The notes beneath the pieces are model-generated. The model was not told the origin of the DNA. It worked only from the letters and a program-made list of their open reading frames with translations, and did no database searches. Shown piece after piece: positions 33,631 through 42,504 of a stretch of DNA of 64,000 bases. Each line of letters begins with the position of its first letter. The first letter of the stretch is position 1. The DNA is from Actinoplanes sandaracinus (GTDB lineage Bacteria > Actinomycetota > Actinomycetes > Mycobacteriales > Micromonosporaceae), in the NCBI RefSeq assembly GCF_030009775.1, contig NZ_JASCTH010000026.1:19299-83298 (forward strand), given 5' to 3'. A program made the translations under genes and the position numbers.

Positions 33631-34778
33631 CGGATACCGTCCAGAGCAGCGATCAGGGCATCTGCCTGACCGGAAGAGATGATCAGGGGCGGGGCCAGCC
33701 GGATCACGTCCGGCTTGGCGGGGTTCACCAGGAAACCGGCGTCTCGCAGCTGGGCGGCGACATCGCCGGAGACCGGCTGGGTGAGCACGATCCCGAGCAG
33801 CAGGCCGGCGCCACGGACGTGGTCGACCAGCGGGTGGCCGAGCGACTCGATGCCGCGGCGCAACTGCTCGCCGACCCGCTTCACGTGATCGAGCAGGCCC
33901 TCGCCGGCGATCGTGCGGATCACCGCGAGACCGGCCGCGCAGGAGACCGGGTTGCCGCCGAAGGTGGTGCCGTGCGAACCCGGCTGGAACAGGTCGGCGG
34001 CCGGGCCGAACGCGATGCAGGCACCCAGCGGCAGGCCACCGCCGAGGCCCTTGGCCAGCGTGATGACGTCGGGCTCGACACCCTCGCTCTGGTGGTGGAA
34101 CCAGTGCCCGGTGCGCCCGATGCCGGTCTGCACCTCGTCGAGCGCGAGCAGCGCCCCGTGCCGGGTGCAGATCTCCCGGGCGGCGGCCAGATAGCCCGCC
34201 GGAGGGACGACGACCCCGTTCTCCCCCTGGATCGGCTCCAGGATCACCATCGCGGTCGCGTCGGTCACGGCCGCCGCCAGGGCGGCGACGTCACCGAACG
34301 GGATGTGCGTGACCTCGGGCGGCAGCGGCCGGAACGGGTCGGACTTGGCCGGCTGCCCGGTCAGTGCGAGCGCACCCATGGTCCGCCCGTGGAACGCGCC
34401 GTCGGTGGCCACGATGTGGGTCCGCCCGGTGAGCCGGGAAAGCTTGAACGCCGCCTCGTTGGCCTCCGCCCCCGAGTTGGTGAACAGCACCCGGCCGGGC
34501 CGGCCGGCGAGCGCGAGCAGCAGGTCGGCCAGCGCCACCGGCGGCTCGGAGATGTAGAGGTTGGAGACGTGACCCAGCTGCTGGATCTGGTGGGTCACGG
34601 CGGCGACCACGGCCGGGTGGGCGTGGCCGAGGGCGTTGACGGCGATGCCGCCGAGGAAGTCGACGAACTCCTTGCCGTCCTCGGCCGTCAGGACCGCGCC
34701 CTCGCCCTTGACCAGGCCGATCGCCGGGGTGCCGTAGTTGTTCATCATCGACTGCTGCCAGCGCTCGACGAGGCTCAT
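33627..34778 (-). CDS. argD: Acetylornithine aminotransferase
   Basis: 383 residues, PLP class III aminotransferase making N-acetylornithine from the semialdehyde. Seen: LGHAHPAVVAAVTHQIQ, LFTNSGAEANEAAFKLSR, the LLALDEVQTGIGRTG aspartate region and the Schiff-base lysine in VITLAKGLGGGLPLG. ATG 34778 overlaps the argB stop (ATGA), which rules out the longer in-frame extension to 34922. Confidence 0.93.
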   Translation of the reverse strand: MSLVERWQQSMMNNYGTPAIGLVKGEGAVLTAEDGKEFVDFLGGIAVNALGHAHPAVVAAVTHQIQQLGHVSNLYISEPPVALADLLLALAGRPGRVLFTNSGAEANEAAFKLSRLTGRTHIVATDGAFHGRTMGALALTGQPAKSDPFRPLPPEVTHIPFGDVAALAAAVTDATAMVILEPIQGENGVVVPPAGYLAAAREICTRHGALLALDEVQTGIGRTGHWFHHQSEGVEPDVITLAKGLGGGLPLGACIAFGPAADLFQPGSHGTTFGGNPVSCAAGLAVIRTIAGEGLLDHVKRVGEQLRRGIESLGHPLVDHVRGAGLLLGIVLTQPVSGDVAAQLRDAGFLVNPAKPDVIRLAPPLIISSGQADALIAALDGIR

Positions 34779-35692
34779 TCGCTCGTGCCTTCGCTCGCGC
34801 CCGCGGGGACCACCATGGTTCCGAATCCTTCTTCCGTGAAGACTTCGAGCAGGGTCGAGTGGGCGACCCGGCCGTCGACGACGTGTGCGGCCGGCACGCC
34901 GCCGCGGACCGCGCGCAGACATGCCTCCATCTTGGGCGCCATCCCCGACTCCAGGCCAGGGAGCAGTTTCTCCAGGGCGTCGGCGTCGATCTCGGACGTC
35001 AGCGAGGAGGTGTCCGGCCAGTTCGTGTAGAGGCCGGGCACATCGGTGAGGACCACCAGCTTGCGGGCCCCGAGCGCGACGGCCAGCGCCGAGGCGGCGG
35101 TGTCGGCGTTCACGTTGTGCAGGACACCCTCGGCGTCCGGCGCGACCGTCGCGATCACCGGGATGCGGCCGGCCGCGATGAGATCGTCGACCGCCGACGT
35201 GTTGACCCGGTCGACGTCGCCGACCTGACCGATGTCGACCGACTCGCCGTCGATGATGGCCTGCCTGCGAACCGCGGTGAACAGGCCCGCGTCCTCGCCG
35301 GAGAGGCCCACCGCGAGCGGCCCGTGCTGGTTGATCAGACCGACCAGCTCACGGCCGACCTGGCCGACCAGCACCATCCGGACGACGCCCATGGCCTCCG
35401 GGGTGGTCACCCGCAGGCCCCCGCGGAACTCCGACTCGATGCCGAGCCTGGTGAGCATGCGGCTGATCTGCGGGCCGCCGCCGTGCACCACGACCGGCTT
35501 GATGCCGACATGCCGCAGGAACACCATGTCGGCGGCGAACGCCTTCTGCAGTTCCGGGTCGATCATGGCGTTGCCGCCGTATTTGATCACGATGGTGGCG
35601 CCGTGAAAACGCTCCAGCCACGGCAGGGCCTCGATCAGGACCTCGGCCTTCTGCTGGGCGGCGATCGTCGATTTCTGAGCGGCCGTCGTCAT
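34775..35692 (-). CDS. argB: Acetylglutamate kinase
   Basis: 305 residues, amino acid kinase family. It phosphorylates N-acetylglutamate. The phosphate-binding motif IVIKYGGNAM and the VVVHGGGPQISRML glycine loop are intact, as is the C-terminal HNVNADTAASALAVAL region. This step is usually feedback-inhibited by arginine in organisms with the cyclic pathway (family knowledge). It overlaps argJ by 4 bases and argD by 4. Confidence 0.93.
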   Translation of the reverse strand: MTTAAQKSTIAAQQKAEVLIEALPWLERFHGATIVIKYGGNAMIDPELQKAFAADMVFLRHVGIKPVVVHGGGPQISRMLTRLGIESEFRGGLRVTTPEAMGVVRMVLVGQVGRELVGLINQHGPLAVGLSGEDAGLFTAVRRQAIIDGESVDIGQVGDVDRVNTSAVDDLIAAGRIPVIATVAPDAEGVLHNVNADTAASALAVALGARKLVVLTDVPGLYTNWPDTSSLTSEIDADALEKLLPGLESGMAPKMEACLRAVRGGVPAAHVVDGRVAHSTLLEVFTEEGFGTMVVPAGASEGTSE

Positions 35693-36873
35693 GACGAGTA
35701 CGCCGAGTTCTCGTGGACGTAGGCGTGCGACAGGTCGGTGGTCCAGATCGTCGCGCCCATCTCACCCTCACGCAGGTTGATCGTGACGGTCACGTCCCGG
35801 CCGGACAGGTCGACCTTGCTCCGGTCCTCGGCGGCGGCGCCGCCCTTGCAGATCCACACACCGTTGATCGCCACGTCGATCCGGTCGGGCTCGAAGGCGG
35901 CGCTGGTCGTGCCGACCGCGGCCAGGATGCGGCCCCAGTTCGGGTCGTTGCCGAAGAACGCCGTCTTGACCAGGTTGTTGCCGGCCACCACCCGCCCCAC
36001 CTGCACCGCGTCGGACTCGCTGGCCGCGCCCCGCACCTCGATGGCGATGTGTTTGGTGGCGCCCTCGGCGTCGGCGATCAGCTGCTGGGCGAGGTCGTGG
36101 CAGACCTCGGTGACCGCCTCGGTCAGCTCCTCCACCGTCGGCTGCCGGTTGGAGGCGCCGCTGGCCAGCAACAGCACCGTGTCGTTGGTGGACATGCAGC
36201 CGTCGGCGTCGATCCGGTCGAAGGTGACCCGGGTCGCGGCACGCAACGCGGCGTCGAGCACCTCGTTGTCGGCGGAGGCGTCGGTGGTGATGACGACCAG
36301 CATGGTGGCGAGCGCCGGAGCGAGCATGCCCGCGCCCTTGGCGATGCCGCCGACCGACCAGCCGTCACGCTGGGCCACCGCGTTCTTCGCCACGGTGTCG
36401 GTGGTCATGATGGCGTCAGCGGCTTTCGGCCCGCCGTCGGCGGCGAGAGCCTTGGCCGCCGCGTTCACCCCGGGCAGTAGTTTGTCCATCGGGAGCAGCT
36501 CGCCGATCAGACCGGTCGAGCAGACCGCCACGTCACCGGCGCCGATCATCATCGGCTTGGCGCCGGGCTTGCTGATGCCGCGCAGGACGGCCGCGGTGTG
36601 CTCGGCGGTGGCGTGGGTGTCGCGGAAGCCCTGCGAACCGGTGCACGCGTTGGCGCCGCCCGAGTTGAGGACCACCGCGCGGACGATGCCGCCCTTGAGC
36701 ACCTGCTGACTCCACAGAACCGGTGCGGCCTTGACCCGGTTGCCGGTGAAGACGGCGGCCGCCGTGTAGTCGGGCCCGTCGTTGACGACGAGGGCGACAT
36801 CGGCGTTGCCGCTGGCCTTGAGCCCGGCGGCGACGCCCGAGGCCCGGAAGCCCCTGGGATGGGTGACGGTCAT
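35689..36873 (-). CDS. argJ: Bifunctional ornithine acetyltransferase / N-acetylglutamate synthase
   Basis: 394 residues. It recycles the acetyl group from acetylornithine to glutamate. The autocleavage region GAGMLAPALATMLVVITTDA is present, with cleavage expected at the Ala-Thr pair that gives alpha and beta chains. GFRASGVAAGLKASG at the start and NDTVLLLASGA in the beta chain also fit. AGAGGAAG precedes the ATG. There is an 85-base gap after argC, the only loose junction in the operon. Confidence 0.92.
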   Translation of the reverse strand: MTVTHPRGFRASGVAAGLKASGNADVALVVNDGPDYTAAAVFTGNRVKAAPVLWSQQVLKGGIVRAVVLNSGGANACTGSQGFRDTHATAEHTAAVLRGISKPGAKPMMIGAGDVAVCSTGLIGELLPMDKLLPGVNAAAKALAADGGPKAADAIMTTDTVAKNAVAQRDGWSVGGIAKGAGMLAPALATMLVVITTDASADNEVLDAALRAATRVTFDRIDADGCMSTNDTVLLLASGASNRQPTVEELTEAVTEVCHDLAQQLIADAEGATKHIAIEVRGAASESDAVQVGRVVAGNNLVKTAFFGNDPNWGRILAAVGTTSAAFEPDRIDVAINGVWICKGGAAAEDRSKVDLSGRDVTVTINLREGEMGATIWTTDLSHAYVHENSAYSS

Positions 36874-36958
36874 GACTGTGCTTCCTCTGGCATGCTCTCC
36901 AGGCCCTCGTCCGTGAGGCCGCTGTCAGGTCCGGCCGGGCGCCACCCGGTGCAGTCGA

Positions 36959-37960
36959 TCACGGCGCGACTCCGAAGACACTCAAGCCCGTGGTCTCGGG
37001 CAGCCCGAACATGATGTTGGCGTTCTGCACCGCCTGGCCGGCGGCGCCCTTGCCGAGGTTGTCGAGCGCGCTCACCACGATGATGCGGCCCGAGTCGATG
37101 TCGACCGTCGCCTGCAGGTGGCAGGAGTTGGAACCCGCGGTCGCGGCCGTGCGCGGCCAGACGCCCTCGGGCAGCACGTGCACGAACGGGGCATCGGCAT
37201 AGGCCTCCTGCAGCACCTCGCGCGGATCGTCGCCGCTCAGCCGGCGCGCCGTCACCGTCGCCAGGATGCCGCGCGGCATCGGCGCCAGAATCGGCGTCAT
37301 CGACAGCGAAGCCGCCCCGGTGGCCTGCTTGATCTCGGCCACGTGCTGGTGGGCGCCGACCTTGTAGGGCGACAGGTCACCCATGATCTCGCTGGCCAGC
37401 AGGTTGACCTTGGCATTGCGCCCGGCGCCGGAAGTGCCCGAACTGGCCACCACCACGACATCCGCCGGGTCGGCGACGCCGGAGGCGATCAACGGCGCGA
37501 GGGCCAGAGTGATCGTCGCCGCATAACACCCCGTGCTGGCGACCCGGTCGGACGCGGCGATCGCCTCCCGCGCGCCGGGCAGCTCGGGCAGCCCATAGGT
37601 CCATGTGCCGGCGTGCCCGCCACCGTAGTAGCGCGTCCACTGCTCGGCGCTCTCCAGCCGGAAGTCGGCCCCCAGGTCGACCACCTTGACACCGGCCTCG
37701 AGCCGCGCGGCCACAGCCGCCGACTGCCCGTGCGGCAGGGCGAGAAACACCAGGTCGGCGCCGCTCAGCGTCTCAGCGTCGGTGACACCGAGCGTCAGGT
37801 CGAGCCCGGCGAGCTGCGGGTGCACCGCGCTGACCGGCGACCCGGCCTGACTGTGCGCGGTCGCCGCGACGAGGTCGAACTCGGGGTGTCCGGCGATCAG
37901 GCGCAGCAACTCACCGCCCGCGTAGCCACTGGCTCCCGCCACCGCGACCCTGATTCCCAT
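36959..37960 (-). CDS. argC: N-acetyl-gamma-glutamyl-phosphate reductase
   Basis: 333 residues. NADPH-dependent reductase making the glutamate semialdehyde. Nucleotide-binding VAGASGYAGGELLRLI at the N-terminus, and active-site cysteine in ASTGCYAATITLALAPL. The YKVGAHQHVAEI histidine region is intact. It is the first gene of the arg operon, with CGGAGG 5 bases before ATG. Confidence 0.94.
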   Translation of the reverse strand: MGIRVAVAGASGYAGGELLRLIAGHPEFDLVAATAHSQAGSPVSAVHPQLAGLDLTLGVTDAETLSGADLVFLALPHGQSAAVAARLEAGVKVVDLGADFRLESAEQWTRYYGGGHAGTWTYGLPELPGAREAIAASDRVASTGCYAATITLALAPLIASGVADPADVVVVASSGTSGAGRNAKVNLLASEIMGDLSPYKVGAHQHVAEIKQATGAASLSMTPILAPMPRGILATVTARRLSGDDPREVLQEAYADAPFVHVLPEGVWPRTAATAGSNSCHLQATVDIDSGRIIVVSALDNLGKGAAGQAVQNANIMFGLPETTGLSVFGVAP

Positions 37961-38000
37961 TCCAACCTCCGTATGACTATGCAGAAGAACGTATCAACTC
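37961..38000 (-). promoter_or_regulatory. argC promoter with possible ARG half-site
   Basis: Upstream of the argC ribosome site the minus strand reads TTGATA, 17 bases, ATACGG, and contains a TGCATA half-site. The match to an ARG box is weak and one-sided. Confidence 0.35.
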
Positions 38001-38225
38001 CCACCGGCCGGAGCAACTGACACCCGGGGCATCCCGCATGCTGAGCGAAGACGGCGCTTTCGGAAGGACATTCCCGATTTCGTACGGCCAGACCGTCTCG
38101 CCGAACGCGGGCCGCCCCGGACTACCGCGCGACGGCTCCCGGCGCCCGAACCGCAGCGCGCCCGCCGGGCCGGATCCGCCCCTCACCGGCTACGCGCCCC
38201 ACCTCACACACCCCCACCACCCCCG

Positions 38226-38390
38226 CACACCGCCCAACTCCACGCCGCCCGGCTCTACACCGCCCGACTCCACGCCGCCCGTCCCCACGCCGCCCGTCTC
38301 CACACCGCCCGTCTCCACACCGCCCGTCCCCACACCGCCCGTCCCCACACCGCCCGTCCCCACACCGCCCGTCCCCACACCGCCCGACTC
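38226..38390. repeat. 15-bp minisatellite, 11 copies
   Basis: Eleven head-to-tail copies of a 15-mer close to CACACCGCCCGTCCC; the central copies are identical. Plus-strand reading gives a (TPPVP)n peptide, minus-strand (GGVGT)n. Confidence 0.9.
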
Positions 38391-38605
38391 ACACACCGCA
38401 GCGCCCAGCGCTCCCGAGTGCCTCCCCACCGCCCGGCCCACGACACCACCAGCCACCTCTTGCCCGCGGCGGCACCACAGCCACCACACCGCTCGGGCTT
38501 GTCGCTCCGGACACGCCCACCGCATCCGGTGCGCCGTCCGCAACTCGTTCACCTTGCGTGGCCGCCTCGCGAGACAACGCGGGCCGCACCCGCCACCCCA
38601 CAATC

Positions 38606-38657
38606 GCGATCTTGATGCGGCAGCCACCCGAAAAGGTGGTCAGCGCTCCAAGATCGC
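38606..38657. repeat. Compound inverted repeat
   Basis: Outer arms GCGATCTTG / CAAGATCGC (9 bp, perfect) enclose an inner stem CCACC/GGTGG. It could fold in RNA or DNA, and lies between two minisatellites. Confidence 0.6.
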
Positions 38658-38674
38658 CGCGACCAGCGCGAGTG

Positions 38675-38740
38675 GGGCGGGAGGTGGGGGTGGGAGGCGG
38701 GAGGTGGGGGTGGGAGGCGGGGGGTGGGGGTGGGAGGTGC
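38675..38740. repeat. 20-bp G-rich repeat, 3 copies (G-quadruplex candidate)
   Basis: Three tandem copies of GAGGTGGGGGTGGGAGGCGG on the plus strand with many runs of three or more G. A non-coding period (20) and strong G/C strand asymmetry. Confidence 0.85.
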
Positions 38741-38877
38741 TGTGCGGGATATGGCGCCAAGGGGGAGCGGCTGCCAGCTCACAACGGCCGAGTCTGATCT
38801 TGCTCGGGCGGTCGTGAGCAGTGACACGAAATCAAGAATCACCGCAGCTCATGGCCATGAACGCGCGGAAACCACCG

Positions 38878-39147
38878 CGTCGCTCGCGTCCCGCACAGCG
38901 TCGCCCGCATCCCACACGGCGTCGCTCCCATCCTGTACGGCGTCGCCCGCATCCCACACGGCGTCGCTTCGCATCCTGCGCAGCGTCGCTCGCATGCTGC
39001 GCAGCGTTGTTCGCATCCTGCGCAGCGTTGTTCGCGTCCCTCACGGCGTCGCTCGCCTCCCTCACGGCGTCGCTCGCGCGTCCCTCACGGCGTCGCTCGC
39101 GTCCTGCGCAGCGTTGCTCGCGTCCCGCACGGCGTTGCTCGATAGCG
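38878..39147. repeat. 21-bp minisatellite, about 12 copies
   Basis: Variants of CGTCGCTCGCATCCTGCGCAG in tandem. Most are 21 bp with a 22- and a 23-bp copy. Minus-strand translation of the regular part gives 7-residue units (SDAVREA, SDAVRDA, NNAAQDA), but length variants break the frame. Confidence 0.85.
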
Positions 39148-39822
39148 TGATGCCCGTCGTGGAGGCCGTCATGCATGAGGAGGCGGTCCGTCGGACTGGG
39201 GGGCGATCCGTCGGTAGACGACGGTGCCTGTCGGGGTGATCTTCATGCACGGGACGGGCGGCACGTGGGACACGGCTGCCTCAACTAGGTCGAGACGGCA
39301 CCCCATGAGCAGTAGCGCAAGATCCACCGCTGCGAGCCGTAGCTGAGACGTCCTACGGCCTCCGGATTTCGTGTGTGAGCTACGGCTGAGGGCTCCGGTC
39401 GCCGCTCACGACAATCTCCTGGCACCGCACACTTCGCCGCGAGACGGCACGACTCTGGCGTCGCCGGCTCGGGGCGGGACAGGCCCGAGGACACCATCGC
39501 GAGACCGCATGTGCCCGAGGACACCACCCAAACGGCACAAGCCCGGGCCCGGCTCGGAGCAGGACGAGGCGGGGACTCCGACTCGGAACGGGACGGGCCA
39601 CACCAGCCCAGGGCAGGAAGAAGCCCGGAGCTCCGGCTCGAAACGAGACGGCCCCGGACACCAGCCCAGGACGGGATGAGGCTCGGAACCTTGAGTTGGA
39701 ACGGGACAAGGCCTGGAACGGGACAAGGCTCAGGAGTGGCTGTGCCCGGGACTCCAGCTCGGGGTAGGACTGCCGGGACTCCGGATCCGGGCAGGACCGC
39801 GCCGGGACTCCGGATCCAGGCC

Positions 39823-39945
39823 GGGCTGGACCCGGACCCGGGCGGGGCCGGGCTGGACCCGGACCCGGGCGGGGCCGGGCTGGACCCGGACCCGGGCGGG
39901 GCCGGGCTGGACCCGGACCCGGGCGGGGCCGGGCTGGACTCCGGG
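39823..39945. repeat. 27-bp minisatellite, 4 identical copies plus a partial
   Basis: Four perfect 27-bp copies start at 39823, 39850, 39877 and 39904, each beginning GGGCTGGACCCGGACCCGGG; a truncated copy follows. Identity between copies suggests recent expansion. Confidence 0.9.
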
Positions 39946-40160
39946 TCCGGGTGGGCTGGGGACGGGGCACTGGCTGGGCGGGGCTGGGGGACGGCGACCA
40001 GACGCATCAGCCCGGTGGTCGCTTCGCGGCCGGGAGCGGGCTGGGACGTCGCGTTGACGCTCGGAGGCTGCCAGGGTTTGGCGGGGCTGCCAGGCTCGTA
40101 CCGATGAAGGGGGTTGTCTTTGGGATCCGCCGCTTCTGCGGTGGTTGTCCGGGCGGATTG

Positions 40161-40655
40161 TCAGCGGGTGGCCCATTGGTTCCAGAGGGCGAGCCAGTCG
40201 CTTTGGGCCGCCTCAATGGCTTTGATCTTGGCGTAGTCGACGGGGCGCAGGCCCTCCTGGCGTTGCCAGGCGACCTGGGCGGGGCGACTGGGCACATCGG
40301 GGCCGAGGCGGGTGCTGTACAGGAGGGTCTCGGAGATCGCGCGTTTCCGCAGGCGGGCGTCGGTGCGGAACCACTCGGCCTCGCGTTCCAGGCGGGTCAG
40401 CTGGTCGACCATGCTCTGGACCGAACGGCGGGCCTCCTCTTCCGGTTCTCCGGCGAGGTCGGACTGGCGACGGACGGCGTTGCGCCAGAGTTCGGGCCAG
40501 GTGCGGGGCAACTGGGGGCGTGGGCCGCCGTGGGAGGCCCAGGCGTCGCGTTCGCGGGCAGACCGGAGCACGGCATCCACCAGGACCAGATGCGGTTCAC
40601 GCTCGGGCATCCGGCCGGCGGGTGTCGGCGTCCGGTCCGTGTGGCCGGCCTCCAT
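40161..40655 (-). CDS. Hypothetical protein in the repeat-rich region
   Basis: 164 residues from ATG 40655, chosen because GGAGGGGG lies about 10 bases upstream; a later ATG at 40610 is possible. Charged, Arg/Glu-rich and probably helical (SVQSMVDQLTRLEREAEWFRTDARLRKRAISETLL), with Trp-rich ends (TWPELWRNAVRRQ, DWLALWNQWATR). No family recognised. It has normal actinobacterial codon use, unlike the repeats on both sides, so I believe it is a real gene. No neighbours within 800 bases on its strand. Confidence 0.6.
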   Translation of the reverse strand: MEAGHTDRTPTPAGRMPEREPHLVLVDAVLRSARERDAWASHGGPRPQLPRTWPELWRNAVRRQSDLAGEPEEEARRSVQSMVDQLTRLEREAEWFRTDARLRKRAISETLLYSTRLGPDVPSRPAQVAWQRQEGLRPVDYAKIKAIEAAQSDWLALWNQWATR

Positions 40656-41474
40656 GCTCGCGCACCCCCTCCATCGACGCATCGCAGCACCGCACCGCGA
40701 TCCCACGGGCCGCGCCGCGGGAGGCATCCCGCAGCGCCGTGCCGAGACATCCGCCGACGCTTCATCGCGACATCGCGACATCGCGACACCGCGACACCGC
40801 GAAACGCCGGCCTGCGGGCCGTGACACTGCAACCCACTACGCCGCTCCAGAAGCCCGACGGTGCGGCGCCGCGGGCGGACTCCCGCGGTGCCGTGGGGTC
40901 AGTCGTCACAGTCGGTCTACTGGGCGGCACTGCAGAAAGCACTAAGCGCAGCACTGCAAGAAAAGCACGAATCGTCAACCTTCTACCCCTCCTGGGCCGG
41001 GTCACGCCGGGCAATCGACCCGGATCAACGTCGACCACCACACCTGCGGCACGCCAACTGCCCACTTCGGCCGGCGAAGACCACGCCATCGAGCTGGGCC
41101 GGTGTCATTCCGGGCCTCTGATCCGAGCCAGCGTCGCCGTGGACCCCGGCCCGCCGAGGGCGCCCTAGGCCGCCGGGCCACGTCCGACCATCGGCATCGA
41201 GCCGACGTCACTACGGCCATAGGAGCCGGACCGACATCACCCCGGCAGCGGCACTGGCGGCATCGCCCTCAACCACGGAGTGCGGGGCGGCTTCGGCGCG
41301 ACCGCCGGGCCGGGTCATAGCTGTGCGCGACCGCCGGGACGGAGCGTGGCCACGGCCGGCGGCTCGGCCCGGGTTCAAGCCGAGCCGCCAGTCGGGCAAA
41401 ACCGTCGCTCAACGCCGACCTGTGCCAGGACGACCCAGGCAGGAGTCACTCCGGGCAGAAGTCACTCCGGGCAG
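40656..41474. other. Gene-poor stretch
   Basis: About 820 bases with no open frame I trust. Contains a short run of about five 9-bp copies close to CATCGCGAC (roughly 40764-40802) and scattered CCGCCGGG-type repeats. No RNA gene or terminator is obvious. Confidence 0.5.
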
Positions 41475-41545
41475 GAGGCGTGCGCCGGAGTCAGGCTGCG
41501 CTGGAGGCGTGCGCCGGAGTCAGGCTGCGCTGGAGGCCTGCGCCA
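41475..41545. repeat. 29-bp tandem duplication spanning the egtD stop
   Basis: Copies begin at 41475, 41504 and 41533 (third partial, diverged), each starting GAGGCGTGCGCCGGAGTCAG or close to it. The unit contains the last codons and stop of egtD, so the SSAA-stop ending is present in more than one frame. Confidence 0.85.
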
Positions 41546-42491
41546 GGGTCACGCCGAACCAGCTGTTCGGGTCGGTCCACCAGTGGCGCGGCGCGAAGCC
41601 GGCCGCGGCGAGTTCGGCGGTGAGGCCGTCGCGGCGGAACTTGGCGGAGATCTCGGTGCGCATCTCGCCGCCCGCGGCGAAGGGGACGTCGAGGTTCAGG
41701 GCGGCGATGTGGACCCGCTGGTCGCGGGTGGAGCGCAAGCGCATCTCGATCCACTCGTGGTCCGGGTCCCAGAGGGCCACGTGTTCGAAGGCGGACGGGT
41801 CGAAGTCGGCGTCCAGCTCGCGGTTGATCACGTGGAGGACGTTGCGGTTGAAGGCCGCGGTGACGCCGGCCGCGTCGTCGTAGGCCGGGACGAGGACGGC
41901 CGGGTCCTTGACCAGGTCGGTGCCGAGCAGCAGCCACTCGCCGTCGTGCAGCACCGAACGCAGGGACGTCAGGAAGGTGGCCCGTTCGGCCGGCATCAGG
42001 TTGCCGAGCGTGCCGCCGAGGAAAGCGACCAGGCGGTTGTCGCCTTCGGGCAGGTGGCGCAGGTGGCGGGTCATGTCGCCGACGACACCGCGGATGCTCA
42101 GGCCGGGATAGGCCGTGGTCAGCGACTCGACGGCCGCCGACAGCGCGGACGCCGACACGTCGAGCGGGACGAACGATCCCAGGGTGCCGCGGGCGACCAG
42201 CGCGTCGAGCAGCAGGCGGGTCTTCTCGGACGAGCCGGAACCCAACTCGACGAGGGTCTTCGCCTCGGTGATCCGGGCGATCGCGGGGGCGTGCTCTTCG
42301 AGGACGGCACGTTCGGTACGCGTCGGGTAGTACTCCGGAAGCCGGGTGATCTCCTCGAAGAGTTCGCTGCCACGGGCGTCGTAGAACCATTTCGGCGGGA
42401 TCCAGCGGGAGTCGGCGGTCAGGCCGGCGCGCACGTCGGCACGCAGCTCGCGGGCCAGATCGTCGTCGTCGAGGTGCTTGTCCAGGAGCAA
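41520..42491 (-). CDS. egtD: L-histidine N-alpha-methyltransferase (ergothioneine)
   Basis: 323 residues. It trimethylates histidine to hercynine with three SAM. The SAM motif TLVELGSGSSEKTRLLLDAL and the substrate-pocket region FLGGTLGNLMPAE with GTDLVKDPAVLVPAYDDAAGVTAAFN are present. It starts with TTG 42491, served by AAAGGTG 7 bases upstream, 14 bases after egtC. The 3' end lies in a 29-bp tandem duplication. Last gene of egtA-B-C-D. Confidence 0.92.
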   Translation of the reverse strand: MLLDKHLDDDDLARELRADVRAGLTADSRWIPPKWFYDARGSELFEEITRLPEYYPTRTERAVLEEHAPAIARITEAKTLVELGSGSSEKTRLLLDALVARGTLGSFVPLDVSASALSAAVESLTTAYPGLSIRGVVGDMTRHLRHLPEGDNRLVAFLGGTLGNLMPAERATFLTSLRSVLHDGEWLLLGTDLVKDPAVLVPAYDDAAGVTAAFNRNVLHVINRELDADFDPSAFEHVALWDPDHEWIEMRLRSTRDQRVHIAALNLDVPFAAGGEMRTEISAKFRRDGLTAELAAAGFAPRHWWTDPNSWFGVTLAQASSAA

Positions 42492-42504
42492 GGTCGAACA
42501 CCTT

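Larger units (their letters stand above)
37990..40160. other. Repeat-rich region without a convincing gene
   Basis: About 2.2 kb between argC and the next minus-strand gene. Several overlapping open frames exist on both strands, but all consist largely of tandem-repeat translations (Pro/Thr, Gly/Val, Arg, Pro/Ser/Gly), have no ribosome site and match no family. The content is minisatellites of period 15, 20, 21 and 27 bp, one large stem-loop near 38606-38657, and degenerate GC-rich repeats from 39385 to 39820. Confidence 0.6.

Noticed and set aside
38038..38817. A 259-residue plus-strand frame with TPPVP repeats
   Set aside because: More than a third is minisatellite, the rest is compositionally odd; no ribosome site or homologous domain. 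Kept as repeat only.
38226..39945. CRISPR-like appearance of the repeat region
   Set aside because: Units abut each other without unique spacers of constant length, units are short, and no cas genes are nearby.
39285..40007. A 240-residue minus-strand frame rich in Pro/Ser/Gly
   Set aside because: Consists of translated 27-bp and degenerate repeats; no start signal.
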